Part shown: positions 7,988 through 17,581 of the stretch, one piece after another
How the letters are laid out: every line of letters begins with the position of its first letter
Position numbering within the stretch: position 1 is the first letter of the stretch
Origin: JANRKB01 sp033763695
GTDB lineage: Bacteria > Planctomycetota > Phycisphaerae > Phycisphaerales > UBA1924
Assembly: GCA_033763695.1 (NCBI GenBank)
Contig: JANRKB010000015.1
Coordinates: 4,027-68,026, forward strand
Direction: 5' to 3'
DNA: 64,000 nt
Notes under the pieces: generated by a model
Databases searched by the model: none
What the model was told of the DNA's origin: nothing
Seen by the model: the letters and a program-made list of their open reading frames with translations, nothing else
Program-made: the position numbers and the translations under genes

Positions 7988-9622
7988 TCACTCGCGGGCG
8001 GTTTCGACCATGTAGTTTGGACTTTCCTTCGTGATCTTGATGTCGTGCGGGTGGTTTTCGACAACCGTCGCGCCGCTGACGCGGACGAACCTTGCGTCGC
8101 GCTGCATCTCTGCGATGGTGCGTGTGCCGCAATACCCCATGCTGCTCCGCAGGCCGCCAACGAGCTGGTAGACGAACTCGGCAAGACTGCCGCGATACGG
8201 CACCATGCCCTCAACGCCCTCGGGCACAAACTTCATCTGCGGCTTGCCGTCGCTGCCAAGTTTCTCGGCTTGGCGATAGCGGTCGGCGCTGCCCGCGCTC
8301 ATCGCGCCTTCGCTGCCCATGCCGCGATAGGTCTTGTACCGGCGGCCGTGGCTGATGACCAGTTCGCCGGGGCTTTCGTCCAGACCTGCGAAGAGCGAAC
8401 CCATCATCACGCACGACGCCCCCGCGGCGATCGCCTTGGGGATGTCGCCCGAGTGGCGAATGCCGCCGTCGGCGATGACGGGGATGTCGCGTCCGGTCGA
8501 AGCGACGCCGGCGACGGCGTTCATGACAGCGGTGATCTGCGGCATGCCCACGCCGGTCACCACGCGGGTCGTGCAGATCGAACCCGGACCGATGCCGACC
8601 TTCACCGCATCCGCGCCGGCTTCGATCAGGTCGCGTGCGGCCTCTGCCGTTGCGATGTTGCCGGCGATCACCTCGATCTGGAAGCGACGCTTGATCTCAC
8701 GCACGGTCTTGAGCACGTTCTCGCTATGGCCGTGGGCCGTATCGACGACGACGACGTCGACACCCGCCGCGATGAGCGCCTCGACGCGGTCATACTGCTC
8801 AACGCCGACGGCCGCGCCGCAGCGGAGGCGTCCGCGGGCATCGCGGCACGCGTGGCGGAACATGCTCGCGCGTTCGATGTCACGCATCGTGATGAGGCCG
8901 CAGAGATGGAAGCGGTCATCGACGAGGATGAGTTTCTCGACCTTGTTCTGGTTGAGGATGCGCTCGGCCTGCTCAAGCGTGGTGCCCGCGGGTGCGGTGA
9001 TCAGCGGCTGAGTCGGCGAATGTGCCGTCATCACCTGACGAACCGGCGTCGAATTGTCTTCGACGAACTTCAGATCGCGCCGAGTGATGATGCCGAGAAC
9101 CTTGCCCTTGCCACGCAGGTTGCCGCTGCCGCTGCCCGTCGAGGTATTGACCGAGCCGTCCTCCGTGACCGGAAAGCCCGAGCAGTTGTGGGCCCGCATC
9201 AGTTCCTTGGCGCGGCTCACGGTCGCGTCCGGCCCCAGCGTCAGCGGATCGGCGATAATGCCGTTGGCCGATCGCTTCACCTTCGCGACTTCGCGGCTTT
9301 GGGCCTCGACGCTGAGGTTCTTGTGGATGATGCCGATGCCGCCCTCTTGGGCGAGGGCAATGGCGAGGGCCGACTCGGTGACGGTGTCCATCGGCGCCGA
9401 AAGCAGTGGGATGTTGAGCGTGATGTTCGCGGTCAGACGCGTCGTCGTGTCAGCCTCTGCGGGCATGACCCCCGAGCGACGCGGGATCAACAGCACGTCG
9501 TCGAACGTGATCCCCTCGGCGGCGAACTTGTCGGCCAAGGGCGGAATCGTACTGCCCGAGTTGGCGGTGGTCGGACCTGAAGAGCGGCTGGCGTCGGCGG
9601 GACGGGCAGTTTGGGTCACCAT
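7988..9622 (-). CDS. guaB: IMP dehydrogenase
   Basis: This 544-residue enzyme oxidises IMP to XMP with NAD, the committed step of guanine nucleotide synthesis. The catalytic cysteine lies in GIGPGSICTTRVVTGVGMPQ at C350, and the mobile flap follows near YRGMGSEGAMS and ERYRQ-like SADRYRQ. Two CBS domains are inserted at about residues 120-250. Inside the first CBS domain, residues about 157-173 form an unusual Ser/Gly/Thr-rich insertion (SVNTSTGSGSGNLRGKGK). The N-terminal 25 residues are Ser/Thr-rich and not conserved. The ATG at 9622 has no clear ribosome binding site. rpiA lies 81 bases upstream on the same strand; both enzymes feed nucleotide synthesis. A large plus-strand frame across this gene is its shadow. 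Confidence 0.97.
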   Translation of the reverse strand: MVTQTARPADASRSSGPTTANSGSTIPPLADKFAAEGITFDDVLLIPRRSGVMPAEADTTTRLTANITLNIPLLSAPMDTVTESALAIALAQEGGIGIIHKNLSVEAQSREVAKVKRSANGIIADPLTLGPDATVSRAKELMRAHNCSGFPVTEDGSVNTSTGSGSGNLRGKGKVLGIITRRDLKFVEDNSTPVRQVMTAHSPTQPLITAPAGTTLEQAERILNQNKVEKLILVDDRFHLCGLITMRDIERASMFRHACRDARGRLRCGAAVGVEQYDRVEALIAAGVDVVVVDTAHGHSENVLKTVREIKRRFQIEVIAGNIATAEAARDLIEAGADAVKVGIGPGSICTTRVVTGVGMPQITAVMNAVAGVASTGRDIPVIADGGIRHSGDIPKAIAAGASCVMMGSLFAGLDESPGELVISHGRRYKTYRGMGSEGAMSAGSADRYRQAEKLGSDGKPQMKFVPEGVEGMVPYRGSLAEFVYQLVGGLRSSMGYCGTRTIAEMQRDARFVRVSGATVVENHPHDIKITKESPNYMVETARE

Positions 9623-9703
9623 GGGTGAGGGTTGGGGGCGGCCCCGTCCGTGTCAAGCGGAGCACCCACAAGACTGCCCTCTTCCACGCCCCAAAGCCTG
9701 CGA

Positions 9704-10399
9704 TCAGTCGGCCTCAGGACGAACCAGGCGGCGGATCTCTCCCGCCCCATTCTCGATGAGCAGCTCGTCGCACTCATCGAGGAACAGGCCGTGGTCTACG
9801 ACCCCCGGCACGTGATCCAAGGCATCGGCGACGTCGAAGGGTTCGCGATCGCCAATCATCAGATCAAGGATGAGGTGGCCGTGGTCGGTGAGGAAGAGGT
9901 CGCCGTTCATCGTGCGGCGAAGCACGCCCGAGAGGCCGAGGTTTCGCAGTTCGGCGCGGATGACCGACAGCGCAAAGTGCATGATGACGACGGGAAGCGT
10001 CGACTTGGTGCCCAGGCGCGATGTGAGCTTGCCTTCCTGGATCAAGTAGACGCGACGCTTGGCGACGGTGGCAACCAGTCGCTGGCGGGCGATGGCGCCC
10101 TGCATGCCCTTGAGCATCTGGAACTGCTCATCGACCTCGTCCGCGCCGTCGAAGAGGTAATCCACGCTCTCAACCATCGCGAAGTCGAGGACGTTGAGGC
10201 GATGGGCCCGCGCGAGCGTCTCGGTAACGTGGCTGGTGGGCACACAGTGGACGAGCAGATTCTCCGCACGGACACGCTCGGCGAGCGCGAGGATCGCGCG
10301 GCCGGAGGTCTTGCCGGTGCCAAGGCCGACGACCATGCCGTCCTTGATGTCGGCGACAGCAGCCTGAGCGAGCGGGTCGTTTGTGGTGGGCTCAACCAA
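9704..10399 (-). CDS. rpiA: Ribose-5-phosphate isomerase A
   Basis: This 231-residue enzyme interconverts ribose 5-phosphate and ribulose 5-phosphate in the pentose phosphate pathway. Diagnostic stretches are MVVGLGTGKTSGRAI (the G-x-G-T/S-G-S/K phosphate loop), FDGADEVD with the catalytic aspartate region, the conserved KGMQGAIARQR (usually K-G-x-G-A-A-x-x-x-E-K, here altered), and FLTDHGHLILDL. I place the start at a TTG at 10399, which overlaps the stop of the ALDH gene upstream by eight bases and gives the family's usual length. The frame continues to 10546, but that part lies inside the ALDH gene and is not conserved. The replacement of the expected catalytic K-x-x-x-E/K region by GAIARQRLV is worth checking. 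Confidence 0.92.
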   Translation of the reverse strand: MVEPTTNDPLAQAAVADIKDGMVVGLGTGKTSGRAILALAERVRAENLLVHCVPTSHVTETLARAHRLNVLDFAMVESVDYLFDGADEVDEQFQMLKGMQGAIARQRLVATVAKRRVYLIQEGKLTSRLGTKSTLPVVIMHFALSVIRAELRNLGLSGVLRRTMNGDLFLTDHGHLILDLMIGDREPFDVADALDHVPGVVDHGLFLDECDELLIENGAGEIRRLVRPEAD

Positions 10400-11906
10400 A
10401 CTGAATCCCCTGTGCAAGTGCAATGGACGATCCCCCGTTGATCGTGCAGGTTTGACGACGCATGTAGGCCTTCCATGAGTCGGAGCCGCTCTCGCGACCG
10501 CCGCCGGTGTCTTTCTCACCGCCGAAAGCGCCGCCGATTTCGGCACCGCTCGTGCCCATGTTCACATACGCTAGGCCGCAGTCGCTCCCCGCGCCGCTGG
10601 GGGCGAGGAACTTCTCCGCGGCCGACATGCTCCGCGTGAAGATTGCGGACGACAAACCCTGATCGACGCCGTTGTTCATGGCGATCGCTTCATCGATCGT
10701 CTTGTACGAGAACACGTACAAGATCGGCGCAAAGGTCTCATGAAGAGCGATCGGGAGTACATTGCTCGCGGGAGCGCGGACGATCGTGGGCTGGACGAAG
10801 TGGCCCGGGCCCGCGATCGCGCTGCCACCGACGACGATCGTGCCGCCTTGCTGCTTAGCGGCGGCAATCGCCGATTCGAACCCTTCGACCGCACGGCGCG
10901 AGATGAGCGGCCCGACGAGCGTCCCTTCCGCGAGCGGGTCGCCGATCCTGGCGGAGGAATACGCCCGCGCGAGGCGAGCGACGACGTTGTCGACGATCGA
11001 TTCGTGCACGATGAGTCGGCGCGTGGTGGTGCAACGCTGCCCCGCCGTGCCGATGGCGGCAAAGACGATGCCCGGGATGGCAAGGTTGAGGTCCGCGTCG
11101 GGTTCGACGATGACGGCGTTGTTGCCGCCGAGTTCCAGCAGTGTCCGCCCCAGTCGCGCCGCGACCACCTGACCAACACGGCGGCCCATCGCACACGACC
11201 CCGTCGCCGAGATCAGCGGCAGACGTCGATCGGCTATGAGTCGCTCCCCCACTTCCGCATCGGTGCCGATGACGAGATTGAAGACGCCTGCGTGGCCCAT
11301 GGAACGGGCGACGCGATCAGCGATGGCATTGGTCGCGATCGCGGTGAGCGGCGCGAGCAGGCTCGGCTTCCACAGGATTGTGTCGCCGCAGACGGCCCCC
11401 ACCATCGCGTTCCACGCCAAGACCGCATTGGGGAAGTTGAACGCGCTTATGACGCCGACAGGGCCAAGCGGCAGCCACTGCTCCATCATGCGATGGTGTG
11501 GACGCTCGCTCGGCAGTGTCAGGCCATAGAGCTGGCGTGAGAGCCCAACGGCAAAGTCGGCGATGTCGATCGTCTCCTGCACCTCGCCGCGGCCCTCGGC
11601 CTTGATCTTGCCGACTTCCAGCGAGACCAGGAGGCCCAGATCGTCGGCGTGGACGCGGAACGCGTCGCCAATCGCGCGAATGACTTGGCCGCGCACGGGC
11701 GCCGGCACTTCGCGCCAGCGTTTGAACGCCGAGGCACTTTCGCTTGCGATGCGCTCGTATGCCGCGGGATCGTCGAGGCGGACGTGCGCCAACGTCTCGC
11801 CGCACGCCGGATTGGTCACGGCGATCGCGCCGGTCCCAGACGCGGACGCAAGCCGCGGATCATCCGCGACACCAAGACGCTTGAGCAGATCGTGGATCAG
11901 TGCCAT
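10392..11906 (-). CDS. Aldehyde dehydrogenase, ALDH7-like
   Basis: This 504-residue NAD-dependent enzyme oxidises an aldehyde to the acid. It looks like the ALDH7 (alpha-aminoadipic semialdehyde dehydrogenase) group: the end GGEKDTGGGRESGSDSWKAYMRRQTCTIN is diagnostic in its parts GEKDTGGGRESGSD and WKAYMRRQT. The catalytic glutamate is E258 in TLLELGGNNA and the nucleophile C292 in GTAGQRCTTTRR. The NAD-binding SAFNFPNAVLAWN is present near 154. ALDH7 members act in lysine breakdown or detoxify aldehydes; the substrate here is not proven. The gene overlaps the rpiA start and lies about 50 bases after the PfkB kinase gene, suggesting cotranscription. The GC-rich ATG start at 11906 has GGAG twelve bases upstream. 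Confidence 0.9.
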   Translation of the reverse strand: MALIHDLLKRLGVADDPRLASASGTGAIAVTNPACGETLAHVRLDDPAAYERIASESASAFKRWREVPAPVRGQVIRAIGDAFRVHADDLGLLVSLEVGKIKAEGRGEVQETIDIADFAVGLSRQLYGLTLPSERPHHRMMEQWLPLGPVGVISAFNFPNAVLAWNAMVGAVCGDTILWKPSLLAPLTAIATNAIADRVARSMGHAGVFNLVIGTDAEVGERLIADRRLPLISATGSCAMGRRVGQVVAARLGRTLLELGGNNAVIVEPDADLNLAIPGIVFAAIGTAGQRCTTTRRLIVHESIVDNVVARLARAYSSARIGDPLAEGTLVGPLISRRAVEGFESAIAAAKQQGGTIVVGGSAIAGPGHFVQPTIVRAPASNVLPIALHETFAPILYVFSYKTIDEAIAMNNGVDQGLSSAIFTRSMSAAEKFLAPSGAGSDCGLAYVNMGTSGAEIGGAFGGEKDTGGGRESGSDSWKAYMRRQTCTINGGSSIALAQGIQFG

Positions 11907-11956
11907 GGGTCAACGATACTCCGTGTGCGTCATTGCGCTCGCACCAACCACTCGAA

Positions 11957-13156
11957 TCAGCGACCTTCAGGACCGGGCAGGTCGGCGAGGAACTCCGCGA
12001 GGCGTTCGAGCGTGGGCGATGCGGCATCGCGGACGTATGCGCCGCTGACGCCGCAACCGACTGCGAGACACTCTTCGAGCGGCAACCCGAGCGTCTGTGC
12101 AAAGGAGAAGCCACCGTTGAAATGGTCGCCCGCGCCCGTGGACAGCTTGGGCGTCGTGATGAACGGGCCTTCAAACCACGCGCTCGCGCCACTCGCGTCG
12201 GCGGCGGCCGCACCCTCGCGTGGGTGAATGACGACGCACTCGATCTTGAGCTTGTCGCGGATGGCCCGGGCGGCATGCTCAACCGCAGAACCGAGCGTGT
12301 TCATCGACCAGCCGTTGCCGTAGGCGTCCGCGCCGATCACCTGGGCGATGCGCTCGCTCTCGGCGAGGTTGAGCCCGAGCGTGACGGGCGTGAACGTGTT
12401 CATGCGGATCAGGATCTTCATCGCGCCGGCAACGTCGGCGTCGGTGCGTTTGGCCGGGTCACACAAGTCGACGAAGATGCGACGCCGCACCGCGGGCTGG
12501 CCGGTCGGGTGGTTGGGCAAGTGCGCGAGCACATCGTCGCACAGTCCGTTCCAGATGCTCTCGACGCCGCCCATCATCACCCAGTTCACGATTCCGATGA
12601 GGGCGGCATCGCCGACGATCTGCTTGAGTTCATCAAGACCGACATGCTGCTTGAGTGCGTCCCATGTGACGCTCTGGACGTTTGCGGGTTTGCCGAGCAT
12701 CAGCTTGCCGTCGGCGAACTCGAGTGCGTCGGTGTGGGCCGGCGGCGCGACGCACACCACGCGCTGACAGCGTTTTGCGAACTCGGCGAAGATCGGATTG
12801 AGCTGCGTCGGCGCACCTTCGCGTCCGATCGCGCCGATGTAGGTGACCGGCAGCGAAAGTTGGCCGAGCGCCCCGGCCATCAGCGGGCCATTGCCGCCAA
12901 AGCGTTCTTCCTTGACGACGAGCTCCATATTGGTGCTCTTGCCCGCGGCAGAGCCGCAGCGGGCCGCGAACGCCTCGATGGTCGCCAGACGCGAGTACGC
13001 GTCGGCCCGCATCGCGGTGCGCTGATCAACAACGTGGATGATCGCATCGACAAAGCCGTCAAAGCCAACGAGCGCGGGACGCTTGAGCAGTCCCGACGCG
13101 CGGGCGGACTTGAGAGCCTGGCTGGCCGATCGGGCGATGTCTGCGCGGGTCTTCAT
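11957..13156 (-). CDS. PfkB-family carbohydrate kinase
   Basis: This 399-residue protein has the ribokinase/PfkB fold and should phosphorylate a sugar or nucleoside with ATP. Evidence is the opening strand PALVGFDGFVDAIIHVVD (a D-x-F-x-D-like substrate site), EERFGGNGPLMAGALGQL (the family's G-G-N-x-x-N/A-x-A motif), and the C-terminal KLSTGAGDHFNGGF with the catalytic aspartate of GAGD. The N-terminal region of about 25 residues and a total of almost 400 residues are longer than the typical 300-330. The substrate cannot be told from sequence. It lies about 50 bases before the GH38 gene in the minus-strand run, so a sugar released from glycans is a plausible substrate, but that is inference. 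Confidence 0.86.
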   Translation of the reverse strand: MKTRADIARSASQALKSARASGLLKRPALVGFDGFVDAIIHVVDQRTAMRADAYSRLATIEAFAARCGSAAGKSTNMELVVKEERFGGNGPLMAGALGQLSLPVTYIGAIGREGAPTQLNPIFAEFAKRCQRVVCVAPPAHTDALEFADGKLMLGKPANVQSVTWDALKQHVGLDELKQIVGDAALIGIVNWVMMGGVESIWNGLCDDVLAHLPNHPTGQPAVRRRIFVDLCDPAKRTDADVAGAMKILIRMNTFTPVTLGLNLAESERIAQVIGADAYGNGWSMNTLGSAVEHAARAIRDKLKIECVVIHPREGAAAADASGASAWFEGPFITTPKLSTGAGDHFNGGFSFAQTLGLPLEECLAVGCGVSGAYVRDAASPTLERLAEFLADLPGPEGR

Positions 13157-13205
13157 GCCCGAACGCTAGCCCGGGTCGCGTCGCTGCGTCCCATCACGCC
13201 CCCGT

Positions 13206-16200
13206 TCACGCGCGGCGTGCCGCGAGCGTGACGATCTGGAACGGCCTGAGCTCAACACGCGTCAAACCCGACGCGGCATTGTGCGTGGTGCCGGGTTCGC
13301 CGGTCCCGCGCTCGAGAAGATCAACCGCGTTGACCTCGCTGACGCCGATGTTCCACTTGATGTGAACCACGCCCGCGCCGCCGCGACACTCGTGGAGGCG
13401 GAGGATCAGTCGATCATCATCCTCGGCGGGCTTGAGTGCCGCGATCTGCACGCCGCACGCCCCCTCGCAGCATGTCTCGATCGGAGCCCATCGCGTTGTC
13501 GTCTCCGTGGCGTTTGGCCCGGGCTTGGCGGGCTGGCCGATGACCCGCAACGGCATGTTGAACGACTCGGCCGCCTGATGCACGCCCGCGGCGAACCAAT
13601 CGCCGTCGTGCGGCATGATCGCGTATGCGAACTCGTGCTCGCCACGATCAGCAACTTCGTCGGGCCAGACCGGCGAGCGAAGCAGGCTCGTGCCGATCAC
13701 GCCATCGTGCGCCGAGTGGCCGTACTTGGAGTCGTTGAGGATCGCGACGCCGCGGCCCGGTTCCGCAAGATCAACCCAGCGATGGGCGACGCTCTCGAAT
13801 CGGGCGGCGTCCCATGAGGTGTTGCGATGTGTGGGCCGCGTCACGTGGCCGAACTGAATCTCGCTCGTCGCACGCTCGGCGTGAATGCTCGTCGGGAACA
13901 ACGCTCGCAGCAGGCGACGATTCTCGTTCCAATCGATGCGCGTGATGATGTGGAGAGCTTCCGCTCCTGCATCGAGCCGCACGATCTGCGTGATCTCGCT
14001 CGCTTCGCCGAGGGCGTGCGTGAACTCAATCTCTGCCCGCAGCGGCGAGCGGCGCACGTCAGGCTTCGCAGCTGCCTTGCCGAGTGCCGGCGTCGGCTTC
14101 TGCTCTGCGTAGTGCTCGATCTCCCACGCGTCGTACTGCGTGGGACGATCCTCATAGAGCCACAGGGCGTTCATCGGCGCCCCGGCCTGGCAGACGTCGC
14201 GCCCGCCGACGCGGGAGAGGCTCGTCACCTGCCCGCGCGCGTCGACGACGGCGGTAATGATGCCGTTGGAAAGGCGATGACCACCCCCGGCGGTGGAGTC
14301 AACGCTGACGGGCACGCAGCCGGGCGGCGCATCGCGATCAACGACCGCGACGCCGAGCGCGGGCACGTTCCGTGCGAACGCAAGTTCGCCTTCGTCGATC
14401 TCGACAACACTAGTGCGCGATGCGCTCGCTGCGTTGTGCACGACGATCGCGTTCTCGCTGTCGCTCTGCACGCGTGCACACCACGCAGGCAAGGCTTTCT
14501 TGGTAAGTTGCTGTGCAGTTCGACGGACAAAGTCCATGTCCCGCCGCGCGTCGTCGTATACCCAGCCGATCGACGACCCCGGGATGATGTCGTGGAACTG
14601 ATTGAGAAGCAGCACCTTCCACGCCTTGTCGAGCTTCTCGCGCGGGGCGGCGGCCGTGCTCGATTGCATCGCGCTCGGCCCTGCAAACAGCAGCGCCTCG
14701 GCGCTTCGAAGTTCCTCCTCGGCACGCCGGTTGGCTTCTTTGATCCACGCCTGCGTCGTGAGCACGCCGCGATGCAGCTCGAGGTACAGCTCGCCGACCC
14801 ATGACGGGAAGTCCTCGCCGCGAGAGCGCAATGCCGCGCGATCGGCGTGCAGTGCGGCACAGAACTCGTCAGCCCGCCCGAGCTTCACGCGCGGCACGCC
14901 GTCGCAATCCGAGGCGAGCGTTGCAAACTCCACGGTCCAGTCGGTGGGGCCGCCGCCGCCGTCACCAAAGCCGAACGGCTGCAACCAGCGGGCGTCGCCA
15001 CGCGGGCTGGGTGCGTGCGGGTTGGTCGCACCCTTGCCGGGGGCTCGCAGGTCCTTGTTCTTGTGGTTCGCCTCGCCGCGGCGGAGTTCCTTGGGCGTGT
15101 TGCTGGCGTTGTAGTCGTGGCCCGGTGTGCAGTGCGCGAGCACTTCACTGCCGTCGATCCCGCGCCACACGAAGTGAGTGTGCGGGAAGGTGTTGATCGC
15201 ATTCCACGACATCTTGTTGGTGATGAACGTGTCGAGCCCGGCGAGCTTCATGATCTGCGGCAAGGCCGCCGAGAACCCGAAGGTGTCGGGCAGATACACG
15301 TGACGCTGGCGACCGCGGTCGCCGAACTTCCGCCGCCAGTAGCGTTCGCCGTGCAGGATCTGGCGCACGAGACTCTCGCCGCTGATGATGTTGGCGTCGG
15401 GCTCGATCCACATGCCGCCGCCGGGCTCCCAGCGTCCCTCGGCGACGCGGGCCGCGATTTCCTGGAAGAGTTCGGGCGACTTCTCTTCGATGTACGCGTA
15501 CTGCTGGGCCTGCGAGCACAGGAAGACGAAGTCCGGATAGCGCTCCATCACGCGAAGCACGTTGGAGAACGAACGAACGCACTTTCGCTTGGTCTCGCGC
15601 AGCGGCCAGAGCCACGCCGTATCGATGTGTGCGTGCCCCACACCGTGACAGAGCGTGGTCGAGCCCGCCGCTGGACTCTTGAGGGCAGCAGTCAAGATCT
15701 CCGTTGCCTTCGCGGCACAACCCGGCACGTCCGCGTCGCTGATGAGGTTGGTCGCCTGGCGAATCGCGCCGAAGAGTTCCTGGCCGCGATTGGAATCAAA
15801 CGGCAGTTCTTTCATCAGCCCGAGTGCGAACGCATACTTCTGGCGAAGCGTCCACACGTGCGGCCTCATCACCGCAAGTTCGGCTCGCTCCAGGCGACCG
15901 GGCTCATCGGACTTCCAGCGATGGTGTACCTCAGCGTCGTCCCACTCGAACGTGCTCACGCCGAACGGATGGTTGCACGCGGCCTCAACGAGGAGGGAAA
16001 CCTTCTCGCCGCCCTTGGCGCTCTCAAGTAGCAACGCGGCATCGCGATTGACGTCGAACCCTTGGCGCGGCACGAGACGATCATTCTGATTCACCCAGAG
16101 CTGCGCCTCGGTGCCGCTGGAGAAACGCAGCACGACGCGCTCGCCCTTCATGGTCTTGGGCACGCTGCCGCTCAGCTTGAACCATGCGGTGGACCACTTG

Positions 16201-16409
16201 GGACCCCAGCGGAAGCCCAGTGCACACTTCTTATACTTCGCCGCGGCTGCATCCGCGGGCGTCGGCGGCTCGGCGTGGACGTCTTGGAACTGCCAGACGC
16301 CGACATCAAGCGGCGCGGACTCGCCGTAGATCGCCGGCTCGATCACATCGCGCAGAAACACCGTGAAGCGGCGCGTCGAGATCTCGTAGTCCTTCGCCGA
16401 CGGCGTCAT
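13206..16409 (-). CDS. Alpha-mannosidase, glycoside hydrolase family 38
   Basis: This 1067-residue enzyme hydrolyses alpha-mannosidic bonds. After an N-terminal beta domain of about 250 residues comes GHAHIDTAWLWPLRETKRK at 258-276, in which H261 and D263 correspond to the GH38 zinc ligands. YLPDTFGFSAALPQI about 100 residues later holds the nucleophile aspartate, and NQFHDIIPGSSIG is the third family motif. The C-terminal half is beta-rich, ending with VELRPFQIVTLA. No signal peptide is present with the ATG at 16409, so it is probably cytoplasmic, as in bacterial and vacuolar-type members. Its start overlaps the amidase stop by one base (TGATG), which suggests translational coupling. An upstream-extended start to 16502 would lie inside the amidase gene and is unlikely. 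Confidence 0.93.
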   Translation of the reverse strand: MTPSAKDYEISTRRFTVFLRDVIEPAIYGESAPLDVGVWQFQDVHAEPPTPADAAAAKYKKCALGFRWGPKWSTAWFKLSGSVPKTMKGERVVLRFSSGTEAQLWVNQNDRLVPRQGFDVNRDAALLLESAKGGEKVSLLVEAACNHPFGVSTFEWDDAEVHHRWKSDEPGRLERAELAVMRPHVWTLRQKYAFALGLMKELPFDSNRGQELFGAIRQATNLISDADVPGCAAKATEILTAALKSPAAGSTTLCHGVGHAHIDTAWLWPLRETKRKCVRSFSNVLRVMERYPDFVFLCSQAQQYAYIEEKSPELFQEIAARVAEGRWEPGGGMWIEPDANIISGESLVRQILHGERYWRRKFGDRGRQRHVYLPDTFGFSAALPQIMKLAGLDTFITNKMSWNAINTFPHTHFVWRGIDGSEVLAHCTPGHDYNASNTPKELRRGEANHKNKDLRAPGKGATNPHAPSPRGDARWLQPFGFGDGGGGPTDWTVEFATLASDCDGVPRVKLGRADEFCAALHADRAALRSRGEDFPSWVGELYLELHRGVLTTQAWIKEANRRAEEELRSAEALLFAGPSAMQSSTAAAPREKLDKAWKVLLLNQFHDIIPGSSIGWVYDDARRDMDFVRRTAQQLTKKALPAWCARVQSDSENAIVVHNAASASRTSVVEIDEGELAFARNVPALGVAVVDRDAPPGCVPVSVDSTAGGGHRLSNGIITAVVDARGQVTSLSRVGGRDVCQAGAPMNALWLYEDRPTQYDAWEIEHYAEQKPTPALGKAAAKPDVRRSPLRAEIEFTHALGEASEITQIVRLDAGAEALHIITRIDWNENRRLLRALFPTSIHAERATSEIQFGHVTRPTHRNTSWDAARFESVAHRWVDLAEPGRGVAILNDSKYGHSAHDGVIGTSLLRSPVWPDEVADRGEHEFAYAIMPHDGDWFAAGVHQAAESFNMPLRVIGQPAKPGPNATETTTRWAPIETCCEGACGVQIAALKPAEDDDRLILRLHECRGGAGVVHIKWNIGVSEVNAVDLLERGTGEPGTTHNAASGLTRVELRPFQIVTLAARRA

Positions 16410-17581
16410 CACTTGCCTCCATTCGTCGACGCGGGTGCGGCGGGCGTCGCCGGGGCCACTGCATCCGGAGCGACCTTTGGAACGGGCAGCGAACGCTCCC
16501 ACGAACCGACCCAGCCGCCGTCACCCTGCTGCAGCGTGCCGCACGGCTCCGGGATGATCGGCTCGCCGATCCGCGGCGGGTTCTTCATCACGCGACGCAC
16601 GTTGCTCATCAGCAGTTCCCAGTTGAGCGCGGAGCCCGGGTCGGCCTTGTCATCCTGCACGTGATAGTGCCCCAGCACACCCGAGTAGTTCTTGAGCATC
16701 TCCGGCGGAAGCTGGTGCGTGATGAGCCGCCCTTGCTCGTCCTTGGGATAGTCGGGCGTGATCTTGGGCAGCACCTTGCACAGGGTCGCCGTGAGCTTGA
16801 TCAGCGAGTCGTACTGCTGAGGCGTCAGGTCATACATCGCCTGCATCTCGCCCTGCACGGGGCCGACGACGGGCTCATTGCGCAGCGGGCGACCGACGAA
16901 GTTGGGCGTCCGCACGCCGCCGTCGCCGTAGCTGCTCGGGATCGTGATGCGGGTGCGGCCGTCCGGGTCTCGGGCGTACCACGTGTCAAACGGGTTCTTG
17001 CCGCCGACTTTGTACGAGCCCATGTTGGCGATCTCGATGCCCACAGAGCGATGGTTCGAACTTGTCGCATGCCACGCGCGTTCCTTGACATCGAGCGTCT
17101 GATAGATTGTGCCGTCGATGTCGAGCATGAAGTGGATCGAGAGGCCGCGCTGGTCGTGCAGCACGCGGAAGCACGTGCGCGATGTGCCACACACGTCATA
17201 ATGCAGGACGAACTGATCAACCTTGCTCTGGAGCAGCGGCAGATCCCACCCGCCGCCTCGGACACGCTCAAGTTCCTCGTCGGTCAGCCCGAGGAACCGT
17301 GTGTTGTAGCGAGCCGGGCTGTCAATGCCCGCCTTACTGGTCGCTTCCCAACCCGCTTCGGCCCACGGCACAAAGCGGCGCTCGACGCGATAGGCGTCGT
17401 AGCCGCCCGGATCAGTCCAGAGCACCACGGGGGCGCCGGTGTGGAAGAGCTGGCCGCAGACCGCGATCTCGTCGCCGCGGCGATCGACGCGTTCGCTCAC
17501 ACGCGGCGTGCCCGCGCAGCCGCCGAGGATGAACATCGCACACAACGAGACTATCGCACCGAGAGCAGACCACGCACGCAT
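16409..17581 (-). CDS. N-acetylmuramoyl-L-alanine amidase lipoprotein
   Basis: This 390-residue protein should cut the bond between MurNAc and the stem peptide in cell-wall recycling or remodelling. An N-terminal signal ends in a lipobox (AMFILGGCAG), so it is predicted to be anchored in a membrane of the envelope. The Amidase_2 domain (T7-lysozyme/AmpD fold) begins near FVLHYDVCGTS with the first zinc histidine, continues with IHFMLDIDGTIYQTLD and ERAWHATSSNHRSVGIEIAN, and ends with VLGHYHVQDDKADPG, containing the last zinc ligand and the conserved K-x-D-P-G. The tail is Pro/Ala-rich. The ATG at 17581 (a GTG lies just before it) overlaps the stop of the S9 peptidase by one base. Its own stop overlaps the GH38 start. 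Confidence 0.92.
   Translation of the reverse strand: MRAWSALGAIVSLCAMFILGGCAGTPRVSERVDRRGDEIAVCGQLFHTGAPVVLWTDPGGYDAYRVERRFVPWAEAGWEATSKAGIDSPARYNTRFLGLTDEELERVRGGGWDLPLLQSKVDQFVLHYDVCGTSRTCFRVLHDQRGLSIHFMLDIDGTIYQTLDVKERAWHATSSNHRSVGIEIANMGSYKVGGKNPFDTWYARDPDGRTRITIPSSYGDGGVRTPNFVGRPLRNEPVVGPVQGEMQAMYDLTPQQYDSLIKLTATLCKVLPKITPDYPKDEQGRLITHQLPPEMLKNYSGVLGHYHVQDDKADPGSALNWELLMSNVRRVMKNPPRIGEPIIPEPCGTLQQGDGGWVGSWERSLPVPKVAPDAVAPATPAAPASTNGGK

Noticed and set aside
8045..9580. 511-residue plus-strand open frame
   Set aside because: It is the antisense of guaB, whose catalytic motifs are intact on the minus strand.
11900..13231. 443-residue plus-strand open frame
   Set aside because: It is the antisense of the PfkB kinase gene; GAGD and other motifs are on the minus strand.
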